Assembly: GCA_019745365.1 (NCBI GenBank)
Contig: JAIETI010000065.1
Coordinates: 1 to 41,761, forward strand
DNA length: 41,761 nt
Source: Gemmatimonadaceae bacterium
Lineage (GTDB): Bacteria > Gemmatimonadota > Gemmatimonadetes > Gemmatimonadales > Gemmatimonadaceae
Direction of reading: 5' to 3'
Positions 5,973 through 17,585 of the stretch are shown piece after piece. The notes under the pieces were generated by a model. It saw only the letters and a list, made by a program, of their open reading frames with translations. It did not search any database and was not told the DNA's origin. Each line of letters begins with the position of its first letter. The first letter of the stretch is position 1. The translations under genes and the position numbers were made by a program.

Positions 5973-7349
5973 GTGCACGACTCTGAGACCGGTGACGAGC
6001 TGTCGCGCCGATCGTTGCTGAAACACGCTGGCGCGCTTCTCGGCGCCAGCATGGTCTTTCCCGGGATCGCGGAAGCGATCACGGCGGGTGCGCAGCCCGA
6101 GCTCGCGCCGCCGGCGCCCGCCGGTCGCAAGTCGATGCTCGGCGTGCCGTTCATGCCGATGGCGTCGCCGCGGTTCGCGATCGTGGGGACGGGGCTACGC
6201 GGGCGCTCCGTGCTGAAGGAGCTGCTGGGCGTGGAGGGCGCGCGGATCACCGTCGTCTGCGACGTGGTCGAGGAGAAGGCGCGACGTGCGGCCAAAATGG
6301 TCACCGACGCGGGGCAGCCAGCACCGATGGTGATCGTAGCCGGTGACCGCGGGTTCGAGCAGGTCGCCGCGCGCGATGATATCGACTTCGTGTACACCGC
6401 CACACCGTGGGAATGGCACGTCCCGGTCCTGCTCGCCGCGCTTGCCAACGGCAAGCACGTCGGCGCGGAGTGCCCGGTCGGGACGACGCTCAAGGAGCTC
6501 TGGGCGCTCGTCGATGCGAGCGAGAAGCACCAGCGGCACTGTTTGCAGCTCGAGAACTGCAACTACGGCTACAACGAGATGCTGGTGAACCGAATGGTGC
6601 ACGAAGGCGCGTTCGGTTCGGTGCTGCATGCCGAGGCCGCCTATCTGCACGACCTCCGCGCGATCCTCTTCGAGGATCGCGACGAGGGACTCTGGCGCCG
6701 CTTCTGGCATGCGCGTCGCAATGCGAACCTCTATCCGACGCATGGGCTGGGGCCGGTCGCGTGGTATATGGATATCCATAAAGGCGATCGCTTCGACTAC
6801 CTCGTCTCGATGAGCACGGCGGAGGCCGGCCTCACGGAGTACCGCGACGCAACGGTCCCGGACAAGTCGAACGCGAAGTGGAAGGAGCGCTTCGTGACCG
6901 GCGACCTCAACAGCTCGCTGATCAAGACGGCGAAGGGGCGCACGATCCTTTTGCAGCACGATGTGTCGAATCCGCGTCCGTACTCACGACTGAACAACCT
7001 GCAGGGGACGAAAGGCGCGTTCAACGACTACCCCGGTCGCGTGTACGTGGAAGGGCAGGCCGGCGGTGAGCGCTGGGCCACCGTCGATAGCGTGAAGGCG
7101 AAGTACGAGCATCCCCTCTGGACGGAGATCGGCGAGAAAGCGCGGAGCGGCGGGCACGGTGGCATGGACTACGTGATGGCGTATCGTCTGGTCCAGTGCA
7201 TGCAGCGCGGCTTGCCACCCGATTTCGATGTGTATGACGCCGCCGCGTGGAGCGCGCCCTTCCCGCTGACCGAGATCAGTGTGGCGAAGGGGAGCGCGCC
7301 CGTGAAGTTCCCCGATTTCACGCGCGGTGGATGGAGCCGCAGCCGATGA
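5973..7349 (+). CDS. Tat-exported Gfo/Idh/MocA-family protein, GH109 (alpha-N-acetylgalactosaminidase)-like
   Basis: 458 aa. The N-terminus has a twin-arginine signal (SRRSLLKHAG, 11-20, then a hydrophobic stretch). Residues about 68-190 form a Rossmann NAD-binding domain ('FAIVGTGLRGRSVLKELL'). 'VGTTLKELWALVD' and 'LENCNYGYNEMLVNRM' follow, and 'NLYPTHGLGPVAWYMDI' plus 'RFDYLVSMS' closely match GH109 glycosidases, which cleave alpha-GalNAc by an NAD-dependent redox mechanism. I infer periplasmic action on GalNAc- or related glycosides; a dehydrogenase role is the alternative. GTG 5973 has GGAGG five bases upstream. Its stop overlaps the symporter start (ATGA). Confidence 0.8.
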   Translation: MHDSETGDELSRRSLLKHAGALLGASMVFPGIAEAITAGAQPELAPPAPAGRKSMLGVPFMPMASPRFAIVGTGLRGRSVLKELLGVEGARITVVCDVVEEKARRAAKMVTDAGQPAPMVIVAGDRGFEQVAARDDIDFVYTATPWEWHVPVLLAALANGKHVGAECPVGTTLKELWALVDASEKHQRHCLQLENCNYGYNEMLVNRMVHEGAFGSVLHAEAAYLHDLRAILFEDRDEGLWRRFWHARRNANLYPTHGLGPVAWYMDIHKGDRFDYLVSMSTAEAGLTEYRDATVPDKSNAKWKERFVTGDLNSSLIKTAKGRTILLQHDVSNPRPYSRLNNLQGTKGAFNDYPGRVYVEGQAGGERWATVDSVKAKYEHPLWTEIGEKARSGGHGGMDYVMAYRLVQCMQRGLPPDFDVYDAAAWSAPFPLTEISVAKGSAPVKFPDFTRGGWSRSR

Positions 7350-9163
7350 CCCTACTTCCGCTCCTGCAAGCCGCTGCCCCCAAAGGCTTCACCTTCGCGA
7401 CGATCGATTGGGTCATCATCGGCGTCTCGATCGCGGTGAGCTTCCTCCCGGCGCTCTTCTTCTGGAAGCGCGCGAGCGAGAACACCAGCGAGTTCTTCAC
7501 CTCGGGGCGTGCCGCGCCCTGGTGGTTGGTGGGGATCTCCATGGTCGCGACCACCTTCAGCACCGACACGCCGAACCTCGTGACCAACATGGTGCGCGAG
7601 CGCGGCGTCGCGGAGAACTGGCTCTGGTGGAGCTTCCTGCTCACCGGGATGATGACGGTGTTCTTCTACGCGCGACTCTGGCGTCGCTCGCGCGTGCTCA
7701 CCGATCTCGAGTTCTACGAGATCCGCTACTCCGGAAAGGCGGCCACTTTCCTGCGCGGGTTCCGCGCGGTGTATCTCGGTCTCTTCTTCAACTGCGTCAT
7801 CATGGCGACCGTGAACCTCGCGGCGGCCAAGATCGGCAACGTGGTGCTCGGCTGGCCGATGGAGCGCACGCTGCTCGTGTGCGCGGTGATGACGATCTTC
7901 TTCGCGTCGGTCTCGGGGCTCTGGGGGGTGCTGGTCACGGACTCGATCCAGTTCGGGATCACGATGACGGGTACCTTCGCGGTGATGTACTTCGCGCTGC
8001 AACAGCCTGAGGTCGGTGGTGTGGCTGGCCTGCTCGCGAAGGTGCCGCCGAGCACGCTCGCGCTCCTCCCTGATTTCAACGACTGGAGTGTGGCGCTCGC
8101 GGTGTTGATCATACCGATCACGATCCAGTGGTGGTCGGTCTGGTACCCCGGTGCCGAGCCCGGTGGCGGCAGCTACATCGCGCAGCGCATGCTGGCATCG
8201 AAGAGCGAGAAGGACGCCGTCGTCGGCACACTCCTCTTCAACGTGATGCACTATGCGCTGCGCCCCTGGCCATGGATCATCGTCGCGCTGGCATCGACGC
8301 GCATCTACCCCACGCTCGGCGACATTGCGAAGCAATTCCCCTATGTCGATCCGTCGCTCATCGGCCATGACGTCGCGTATCCGGCGATGATGCGCTTCCT
8401 CCCGGCCGGATTCCTCGGCCTGGTGGTGGCGGGGACGCTCGCCGCGTACCGGTCGACGATCGAGACGCATCTCAACTGGGGAACGAGCTACCTCGTGCAT
8501 GACTTCTATCGTCGCTTCTGGAATACGACCGCGACGGAGAAGCACTATGTGTTCGTGGGGCGCGTGGTGACCGCCGCGCTGATGGTCTGTGCGGCGCTGA
8601 TGACCTACGCGCTCGCTACGGCGAAGGAAGCGTTCGATCTGATCCTGTCAATCGGGGCAGGGACGGGACTGCTCTATCTCCTCCGCTGGTTCTGGTGGCG
8701 CGTGAATGCGTGGGCCGAGATCGCGGCGATGCTCAGTTCATTCGTGGTGGCGGTCGGCTTCTTCATCGCGCGCAAGAATGGGCTGGAGATGTCGGCGCAC
8801 GTATCGCTGTTGATCACCGTCGCCACGACAACGATCGCGTGGGTGGCGACCGCGTTCCTCGCGCCGGGCACCGACCGGGCCACGCTCGAGCGTTTCTACA
8901 CGCTGGTGCGTCCGGCCGGACCGGGGTGGGCCTCGATCCGGGCCGCCACCGGTGCGGCTCCCGCGAATGATTCGCTCCCGCACGCGATGGCGGGGTGGGT
9001 GTGCGGCTGCGCGTTCGTGTACTCGGCGCTCTTTGGGACGGGTTCGCTGATCTATGGTCGGATGCCGCAGTTCGCGCTCTTCGCGGTGGTGTTCGTCGCG
9101 AGCGGCGTGGGCGTGCTCGTGGTGCTCAAGGGGTTCTGGGCGAGCTCGACCGGCGACGACTGA
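7346..9163 (+). CDS. Sodium:solute symporter (SSS family), probable sugar transporter
   Basis: 605 aa with about 14 predicted membrane helices. Family features include 'SEFFTSGRAAPWWLVGISMVATTFSTDTP' near the N-terminus (the SSS 'yFlagR..pww..g.S..at..s' region) and 'GFLGLVVAGTLAAYRSTIETHLNWG' around residue 355 ('G..glv.aglLAA.mST'). It should import a solute with Na+ across the inner membrane. Coupling to the GH109-like gene (ATGA) suggests the substrate is the released sugar. The N-terminus MTLLPLLQAAAP is almost the same as that of AtpE. The ATG at 7346 is chosen because the upstream in-frame codons lie within the GH109-like gene. Confidence 0.87.
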   Translation: MTLLPLLQAAAPKGFTFATIDWVIIGVSIAVSFLPALFFWKRASENTSEFFTSGRAAPWWLVGISMVATTFSTDTPNLVTNMVRERGVAENWLWWSFLLTGMMTVFFYARLWRRSRVLTDLEFYEIRYSGKAATFLRGFRAVYLGLFFNCVIMATVNLAAAKIGNVVLGWPMERTLLVCAVMTIFFASVSGLWGVLVTDSIQFGITMTGTFAVMYFALQQPEVGGVAGLLAKVPPSTLALLPDFNDWSVALAVLIIPITIQWWSVWYPGAEPGGGSYIAQRMLASKSEKDAVVGTLLFNVMHYALRPWPWIIVALASTRIYPTLGDIAKQFPYVDPSLIGHDVAYPAMMRFLPAGFLGLVVAGTLAAYRSTIETHLNWGTSYLVHDFYRRFWNTTATEKHYVFVGRVVTAALMVCAALMTYALATAKEAFDLILSIGAGTGLLYLLRWFWWRVNAWAEIAAMLSSFVVAVGFFIARKNGLEMSAHVSLLITVATTTIAWVATAFLAPGTDRATLERFYTLVRPAGPGWASIRAATGAAPANDSLPHAMAGWVCGCAFVYSALFGTGSLIYGRMPQFALFAVVFVASGVGVLVVLKGFWASSTGDD

Positions 9164-9170
9164 TTCCCCG

Positions 9171-9959
9171 ATGATCACGCAAGCGATCATCCTCGCTCGT
9201 GGGCTCGGCACGCGTATGCGGCGCGCCGAGCCCACGGCGCAGTTGGATGCATCGCAGTCCGCCGCGGCTGCTGCGGGGCAGAAGGCGATGATGCCCGTGG
9301 GTGACCATCCCCTCATCGACCATCTGCTCTCGCGATGCGCCGATGCGGGGATCACCCGCGCGGCGGTGGTGATCGCGCCGGAGCATGAGGCAATGCGGGC
9401 GCACCTGACGGCGGGAGGAGTTCGGCGTGTGACCGTCACGTGCGTGGAGCAACTGGAGCCGCGTGGAACAGCGGACGCGGTCTTCGCCGCGCGCGGCGTC
9501 GTCCATGGTGACGCGATCGTCCTGAACGGCGACAATCTCTATCCGGTGAGAGCGCTGCGCGTGCTCGCGAGCGCCGACGCTCCTGCGCTGGTGGCCTTCG
9601 ATGCGGAGGCGCTCGTGCGGCTCGGGAACATCCCGGCCGAGCGCGTACGTGCGTTCGCGGCGGTGGAACTCGATGGAGATCAGCTGATCGGAATCACCGA
9701 GAGGCCGGCCGACGGAACGGCCGTGCGTTGGGTGTCGATGAATTGCTGGGCGCTGACCCCCGCGATCATCGTTGCGTGTGGAGAGGTGGCGCCCTCGCCC
9801 CGCGGGGAACTCGAGCTCCCTGATGCCGTGCGTGCTGCGATGGCTGCGGGGGCCGTCGTGCGCGCGCTCCGTTCCAGCGAGCCGGTGCTCGATCTCTCGC
9901 AGCGTGGCGATGTGGCGACGCTCGCACTCGCGTTGCGCGGCGCGGAGTGCCGGCCGTGA
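9171..9959 (+). CDS. NDP-sugar nucleotidyltransferase, unusual subfamily
   Basis: 262 aa. The N-terminus 'AIILARGLGTRMRR' is the nucleotide-binding loop of sugar nucleotidyltransferases, but with Arg in place of the second Gly of 'LAGG', and with about 20 residues instead of about 9 before the catalytic Lys ('QKAMMPVG'). 'AIVLNGDNLYP' carries the metal-binding Asp. 'LELPDAVRAAM' near the C-terminus resembles the 'E.qltda' segment. It has no beta-helix domain. Seven nt separate it from the symporter, and its stop overlaps the start of the GHMP kinase. The likely role is NTP transfer to the sugar-1-phosphate made by that kinase; the sugar is not known. Confidence 0.8.
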   Translation: MITQAIILARGLGTRMRRAEPTAQLDASQSAAAAAGQKAMMPVGDHPLIDHLLSRCADAGITRAAVVIAPEHEAMRAHLTAGGVRRVTVTCVEQLEPRGTADAVFAARGVVHGDAIVLNGDNLYPVRALRVLASADAPALVAFDAEALVRLGNIPAERVRAFAAVELDGDQLIGITERPADGTAVRWVSMNCWALTPAIIVACGEVAPSPRGELELPDAVRAAMAAGAVVRALRSSEPVLDLSQRGDVATLALALRGAECRP

Positions 9960-11176
9960 CCTGGCGGAGTATCGTCCCTGGGCGGATCGAGCTCCTCGGC
10001 AAACACGTGGACTACGCGGGCGGTGCGTCGCTCACCTGCGCGATCGACCGTGGGATCCGTGCGACGATGACGCCGCTCGAGGAACCGGTGCTGGTCTGCC
10101 GGGACGATCGTCGCGGCGAGGAGGTGCGGGTCACACTCGACCGCGACGCGCACGCGACCGGCCCGATGTGGCGAGGGTACGCGCGCGCCGTGGTGCGCCG
10201 CCTGCAGCGGGACTTTCCGGAGCTGCGCAGCGGTGCCGAGGTCGATCTCACAAGCGATCTGGCGCCCTCCGCGGGAATGTCGAGCTCGAGCGCACTCGTG
10301 GTGACGCTGATGCTCGCGTTGGCGGAGCGGAACGCACTCCCGGTGACCGAACGATGGCGCGCGCTCTTTGCTGAACGAGTTTCGCTCGCCGAGTACGCGG
10401 GAGCGATCGAGAGCGGCGCGCCGTGGGGGCCGTTCGCGGGCGATGAAGGCGTTGGCACGCAAGGTGGCGCGCAGGACCATGTCGCGATGCTCTGTGGCGA
10501 GTCCGAGATGGTCGGGCTCTTCCAGTACCTCCCGGCGCATCGCGTGCGCGCGGTCCCGTTTCCCGAGACGCATGCGTTGGTGGTCGGCGTGAGCGGCGTA
10601 AGAGCGACGAAGACGGCGGGGGCCAAGAAGCTCTACAATCGCGCGTCGCTCGCGGTGCGCGCACTGGTGCACGCATGGCAGGACGCGACCGGGCGCACGG
10701 ACCGCACCTTGGCGGCGGCGCTCTCGAGCCGTGCTGACGCGCCGCGCCAGCTTGCCGCGCTCGCGCGAAGCGCCGCGACCGACGAGTTCAGTGCCGCGTA
10801 CCTCGCGGCGCGCCTCGCGCAGTTCCGGGAGGAGTCGGAGCGCATCGTGCCGGGTGCGGCGGATGCGCTCGCCGCGCGCGATTGGGTGGCATTCGCGTCG
10901 TGGGTTCAACGATCGCAGGCGCTCGCTGACGAGGCACTCGGGAACCAGGTGCCGGAGACGCGGCATCTGGCGGCGCGTGCGGTTCCGCTCGGCGCTGTGG
11001 CTGCGAGCGCGTTCGGCGCCGGGTTCGGCGGGAGCGTCTGGGCGCTGGTGGAGCGCGAACGGGCCGCGGCGTTCCGCGCGGCGTGGCAGGCCGACTATCG
11101 CCGGGCGTTCCCGCGGCGCAGTGCACGCGCGGCCTGGTACATCACGCGGCCGAGTGCGGGGGCGCAGTGGGGATGA
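9956..11176 (+). CDS. GHMP-family sugar kinase, galactokinase-like
   Basis: 406 aa. All three GHMP motifs are present: 'PGRIELLGKHVDYAGG' (8-23), the phosphate loop 'PSAGMSSSSA' (104-113) and 'GAGFGGSVWALV' near residue 350. The first motif has Lys where galactokinases have Glu ('GEHTDY'), which suggests a sugar other than plain galactose. The enzyme should phosphorylate a hexose or N-acetylhexosamine at C1 with ATP. The GTG at 9956 overlaps the upstream TGA (GTGA); GTG 9947 three codons earlier is possible. It pairs naturally with the preceding nucleotidyltransferase (kinase, then NDP-sugar) and the upstream glycosidase and transporter. Its stop overlaps the MFS start. Confidence 0.85.
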   Translation: MTWRSIVPGRIELLGKHVDYAGGASLTCAIDRGIRATMTPLEEPVLVCRDDRRGEEVRVTLDRDAHATGPMWRGYARAVVRRLQRDFPELRSGAEVDLTSDLAPSAGMSSSSALVVTLMLALAERNALPVTERWRALFAERVSLAEYAGAIESGAPWGPFAGDEGVGTQGGAQDHVAMLCGESEMVGLFQYLPAHRVRAVPFPETHALVVGVSGVRATKTAGAKKLYNRASLAVRALVHAWQDATGRTDRTLAAALSSRADAPRQLAALARSAATDEFSAAYLAARLAQFREESERIVPGAADALAARDWVAFASWVQRSQALADEALGNQVPETRHLAARAVPLGAVAASAFGAGFGGSVWALVERERAAAFRAAWQADYRRAFPRRSARAAWYITRPSAGAQWG

Positions 11177-12363
11177 GGCGCCCACCGCTCCCCGCGACGG
11201 TCCGAGCGCTCGGTTGGGTGAGTCTGCTCACCGATGCGGCGAGCGAGATGATCTACCCGCTCCTTCCGCTGTTCCTTTCGACCACGCTGGGCGCGAGTGC
11301 GGCGATGGTCGGTGCGATCGAGGGCGCGGCGGAGTCGACGGCGTCACTGTTGAAGCTCGCGAGTGGATGGCTCTCCGATCACCTCGGGCGACGGCGACCG
11401 CTGGTGCTCGCGGGGTATGGACTCGCGTCGCTGGTCCGGCCACTTGTCGCGTTCGCGGCCGCGCCCTGGCAGGTGCTGGTGATCCGACTCACCGATCGGG
11501 TGGGGAAGGGGGTACGCGGAGCGCCACGTGACGCGCTGATCGCCGACGCGGTGCTGCCGTCGGAGCGGGGGCGCGCCTTCGGATTCCATCGGGCGATGGA
11601 TCATGCTGGCGCGGCGATCGGCCCGATCGTCGCCTATCTGCTCCTGAGCGTGGCCGGCGTGACGCTCCGTACCGTGTTTCTGCTCGCGGCGATCCCAGGG
11701 GCGGTCAGTGTGATCGTGGCGGTAATCGGTGTGCGAGAGACCGCGAGCCCGCCGGCGCCGCGCGCTAGCGGGGCGCTCAGTGCGGCTCCACCGCGACCAC
11801 TCGTGCCACTGCTCGCGGTGCTGCTGCTCTTCGCTCTCGGGAATGCGACCGATGCGTTCCTGCTCCTGCGCGCGACGCAGCTGGGTGTGGCGCCGGCACT
11901 GCTCCCGCTGCTCTGGATGGCGCTGCATCTCGTGAAATCCGCGTCGAGCACCCCCGCCGGCGCGCTCTCTGACCGCGTCGGGCGCGAACGGCTGATCATC
12001 GCTGGTTGGCTCGTCTACGCACTCGTCTATGCCGGGTTCGCGCTCGCGAGCGCGTCGTGGCAGCTCTGGCTGCTCTTTCTCGTGTACGGCGCGTTCTTCG
12101 GCCTCACGGAGGGGAGTGAGAAGGCGCTCGTGTCGGATCTGGTCCGCGCCGATGCGCGCGGTCGTGCGTTCGGCTGGTATCAGCTCGTGATCGGCGCCGC
12201 CGCGCTCCCCGCCGCGTTGCTCTTCGGTGCCGTGTGGGATGCGCGCGGTGCGCCGAGTGCGTTCGCGATGGGCGCGGTCATTGCGCTCGCCGCGGCCTGC
12301 TGCCTATCGCCCGCCACGCGCTGGGCACGCGCTCAGCAGCAGCGCGCACCCGGCTTGGAGTAG
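11173..12363 (+). CDS. MFS transporter
   Basis: 396 aa with about 12 membrane helices in two halves. The major-facilitator motif A is clear between helices 2 and 3 ('GWLSDHLGRRRPLVLAGY'), with a second, weaker copy in the C-terminal half ('GALSDRVGRERLIIAGW'). 'LTDRVGKGVRGAPRDALIAD' is typical of a set of bacterial MFS proteins of unknown substrate. The ATG at 11173 overlaps the kinase stop (ATGA), placing it last in the sugar cluster. It may move a sugar, an oligosaccharide or a product. Its last 31 nt overlap the end of the convergent ybdD-like gene. Confidence 0.85.
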   Translation: MRRPPLPATVRALGWVSLLTDAASEMIYPLLPLFLSTTLGASAAMVGAIEGAAESTASLLKLASGWLSDHLGRRRPLVLAGYGLASLVRPLVAFAAAPWQVLVIRLTDRVGKGVRGAPRDALIADAVLPSERGRAFGFHRAMDHAGAAIGPIVAYLLLSVAGVTLRTVFLLAAIPGAVSVIVAVIGVRETASPPAPRASGALSAAPPRPLVPLLAVLLLFALGNATDAFLLLRATQLGVAPALLPLLWMALHLVKSASSTPAGALSDRVGRERLIIAGWLVYALVYAGFALASASWQLWLLFLVYGAFFGLTEGSEKALVSDLVRADARGRAFGWYQLVIGAAALPAALLFGAVWDARGAPSAFAMGAVIALAAACCLSPATRWARAQQQRAPGLE

Positions 12364-12521
12364 CGCGCGTCGAGGCGTTCCGCGGCGAACGCCGTGCGAT
12401 CGAGTGGGGCGTCGCTCGGGTGGCACGCACGCATGTGCGCGAGATACGCCTCATAGTCCGGGACGCCGATGATCCGTCGGATGAGCGCCCCCAGCCGCGC
12501 GAGCCACGCGTGCACGTTCAC
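12333..12521 (-). CDS. ybdD: YbdD/YjiX-family small protein (CstA-associated)
   Basis: 62 aa. The sequence fits the YbdD/YjiX family: a short N-terminal helix, then 'IIGVPDYEAYLAHMRACHP', 'AFAAERLDARY' and the terminal 'RCC'. These proteins are normally encoded right after cstA or btsT (yjiY) and appear to be needed by these transporters. Here the gene follows the S9 peptidase instead, its GTG (12521-12519) overlapping the peptidase TGA. cstA lies 6 kb away on the same strand. The 3' end overlaps the convergent MFS gene by 31 nt. It is missed easily because the same frame stays open upstream through the peptidase gene. Confidence 0.85.
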   Translation of the reverse strand: MNVHAWLARLGALIRRIIGVPDYEAYLAHMRACHPSDAPLDRTAFAAERLDARYSKPGARCC

Positions 12522-14842
12522 GGCTTCGCCTTGCTCCCCTTCGGGCCGATGGTACGCTCGAAGAGCTCGAAGATGCGGCGATACTCGTCGGTCCAGCTCG
12601 AGGGGCGCACGAAGCCGTGGTCCTCGACCGGATAGCTCGCGAGCTCCCAGTCGGTCTTGCCGAGCTCGATGAGCTTCTGTGTGAGTCGCACCGCGTCCTG
12701 ATAGTGGACGTTCACATCCACCATGCCGTGGGCGATGAGGAGCGGATCCTCCAATCCCCCTGCGTGGAAGATCGGCGACGAGCGCCGATACGCGATCGTG
12801 TCGTTCTGCGGGAGGTTGAGGATCTGGCCGGTGTACGGGTGGTTGTAGTGCGCCCAGTCGGTCACGGGGCGGAGCGCCGCGCCCGCGCCGAACGACTTCG
12901 GCGCTGTGAAGAGCGCCATCAGCGTCATGAACCCGCCGTAGCTCCCGCCGTAGATCCCGATCCGCTCCGCGGGCACGCCGTACGTCTTGGTGAGCCACGC
13001 GGAGGCATCGACATGATCCTGGAGGTCGCGCCCCCCCATGAAGCGGTAGATCGCCGTGCGCCAGTCGCGGCCGTAGCCGTCGGAGGCACGATAGTCCACA
13101 TCAAGGACGACGTAGCCCTGCTTGGCGAGCAGGTGATGGAACTGGTACTCGCGCGCGTAGCTCGCCCAGTAGTTATGCACGTTGTGCGCGTAGCCCGCGC
13201 CGTGCACGAAGATCACCGCCGCGCCATTCGGCGCGACGCCGAACTGCTTGGGATCGTAGAGACGCGCCGGCACCTGCACCCCATCGCTCGCGGGGATACG
13301 GATGATCGGCGGCACGATGAATCCCGCGGCGAGCCACGCCGCCGTCGGTGACACGGTGACCGCCCTGGCACTCGTCTCCTTGCCGTCGAGTGAGACGAAG
13401 AGCTCCGGCGGGCGGTTCGCGGTCGAGAAGACATCAGCGTATCCCTTGCCGTCGGGGCTCAGCGCGACCGTGTGCCCACCGATCGAGCTCGTGATCGGGC
13501 GCCGCTCACCGCCGTCGACGGAGAGGCGGTACGCATTCCGGTCGAAGGGCGACACTTCGCTGCTGTGCAGGAGGAACTGTTTGCGGTCGGGGAGGAGCTC
13601 GACCTGGCGGACCTCCCACTGGCCGCTCGTCAGCGCGCGCCGGTCGCTGCCGTCGATCCGCTGGCGATACAGATGTGCGTATCCCGTCTGCTCCGAGACG
13701 TACCAGAGTGTCGCATCGTCGATCCACCCGCTGCAGCCGAAGCAGGGGCCTCCGACCCACGCCGAGTCGCGGAGGATGTCGATCGTGGCGAGGGTGAGCG
13801 AGTCGCCACGGAGGGTGTGGATGTAGCGCGTCTTGAAATCGGCACTCGTCGCCCAGATCCCGACCGCACTGCCATCGCTGTTCCAGCCCATCGATCGTGC
13901 TTGGGTGCCCGCGCGCATCGAGTCGCCGGGGATCGCGTTGATCCAGCGTACCGCGCCGGTGGCGATGGTGAGGATCCCGATGCGGCGTGGGGCCTGAACG
14001 TCACCCACCTTGTCGCGCGCGGGGATCATCTCGCTGTAGCCGTTCGCGGTGACGTAGTTCGGCACATCGGCGGCGCGGCTCCCGGACACGCTAGTCGTGA
14101 CGAGCACCGCACTTCGCCCGGTCGGGGCGAGGTCGAGCTGGAGCACGCGCTCACCGGTGTTGAGGTAGACCGTGGGCGGACGCAACGCCTCAAGCCGCTT
14201 CCGTTCGTTCCGCGCGAGTGAGTCGGCGCGCGCGCGATCGCGGATCACCTCGAGGAGCTGCCGTTGATCCGCCTCGAGTGCGCCGCGCTGGCCGCGGGCC
14301 GCGGCGTCCTCACGCGGCGCGGGGCCCACCCGGATGTCGGTGAGCTGCCGCGTGAGCCCCGTGGCCGGGTCGAGCTCATAGCCATTCCCGTCGCGTACGA
14401 AGAGCACACGCCGACTGTCCGTGGTGAACTTCACCGCGGTCTCGTCCGCGATCGTCGCGGTGAGTCGGGTGAGCGCGCCGCTCGGCAGTGCCACCAGCCA
14501 GAGATCGCCACGGGCACTGACCACGCGACGGGTGCCGTCACTGGAGCGGACCCCCGCCGCAAAGAGCGGCGCCGCGCTGTCGATCGCCGCATCGCTGACC
14601 AACTCCGGCGTCGCGCCCGCACGCGCGGCGACCCGATAGGTCTTGGGGCGTTCACGCCAATCGGAGCCCGCCGGGAGCCACTCGAACCAGATACTCTGGC
14701 CGTTCGGCGTCCACCGCACATTCTGCGGCTCGCGTCCGTACAGCTCGGGGCCGCGCATCAAGTTGGTGATCGACCAGTCGAAGTTCTGCGCGGTGAGCGG
14801 TGACGCCACGAGGGCGAGGGCGAACAGAGAGCGGAGCTTCAT
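12518..14842 (-). CDS. Exported S9-family prolyl oligopeptidase / dipeptidyl peptidase IV-like
   Basis: 774 aa. A Sec signal peptide (1-18, SPLTA then Gln19) sends it to the periplasm. Residues about 30-510 form a beta-propeller-like region and 530-774 the alpha/beta-hydrolase domain. The catalytic triad is visible: Ser634 in GGSYGG, Asp709 in 'GMVDVNVH', His742 in 'EDHGF'. Family members release dipeptides or cleave after Pro/Ala in peptides. The ATG at 14842 is chosen because it begins the signal peptide; the open frame to 15001 runs into the riboswitch promoter region. It is coupled (GTGA) to the downstream ybdD-like gene, which suggests peptide use together with CstA. Confidence 0.92.
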   Translation of the reverse strand: MKLRSLFALALVASPLTAQNFDWSITNLMRGPELYGREPQNVRWTPNGQSIWFEWLPAGSDWRERPKTYRVAARAGATPELVSDAAIDSAAPLFAAGVRSSDGTRRVVSARGDLWLVALPSGALTRLTATIADETAVKFTTDSRRVLFVRDGNGYELDPATGLTRQLTDIRVGPAPREDAAARGQRGALEADQRQLLEVIRDRARADSLARNERKRLEALRPPTVYLNTGERVLQLDLAPTGRSAVLVTTSVSGSRAADVPNYVTANGYSEMIPARDKVGDVQAPRRIGILTIATGAVRWINAIPGDSMRAGTQARSMGWNSDGSAVGIWATSADFKTRYIHTLRGDSLTLATIDILRDSAWVGGPCFGCSGWIDDATLWYVSEQTGYAHLYRQRIDGSDRRALTSGQWEVRQVELLPDRKQFLLHSSEVSPFDRNAYRLSVDGGERRPITSSIGGHTVALSPDGKGYADVFSTANRPPELFVSLDGKETSARAVTVSPTAAWLAAGFIVPPIIRIPASDGVQVPARLYDPKQFGVAPNGAAVIFVHGAGYAHNVHNYWASYAREYQFHHLLAKQGYVVLDVDYRASDGYGRDWRTAIYRFMGGRDLQDHVDASAWLTKTYGVPAERIGIYGGSYGGFMTLMALFTAPKSFGAGAALRPVTDWAHYNHPYTGQILNLPQNDTIAYRRSSPIFHAGGLEDPLLIAHGMVDVNVHYQDAVRLTQKLIELGKTDWELASYPVEDHGFVRPSSWTDEYRRIFELFERTIGPKGSKAKP

Positions 14843-14915
14843 CGGCGGGAGTCGTCGGAGTGTGAGGGCGCACAGATAGCATCGCGAGGCGCGGCGCGTC
14901 GCGCCAGCCGGGGGA

Positions 14916-17581
<2,666 letters not shown>

Positions 17582-17585
<4 letters not shown>

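Noticed and set aside
12522-12998. Upstream extension of the ybdD-like frame
   Set aside because: It overlaps the catalytic domain of the S9 peptidase in another frame; family similarity starts at the GTG at 12521.
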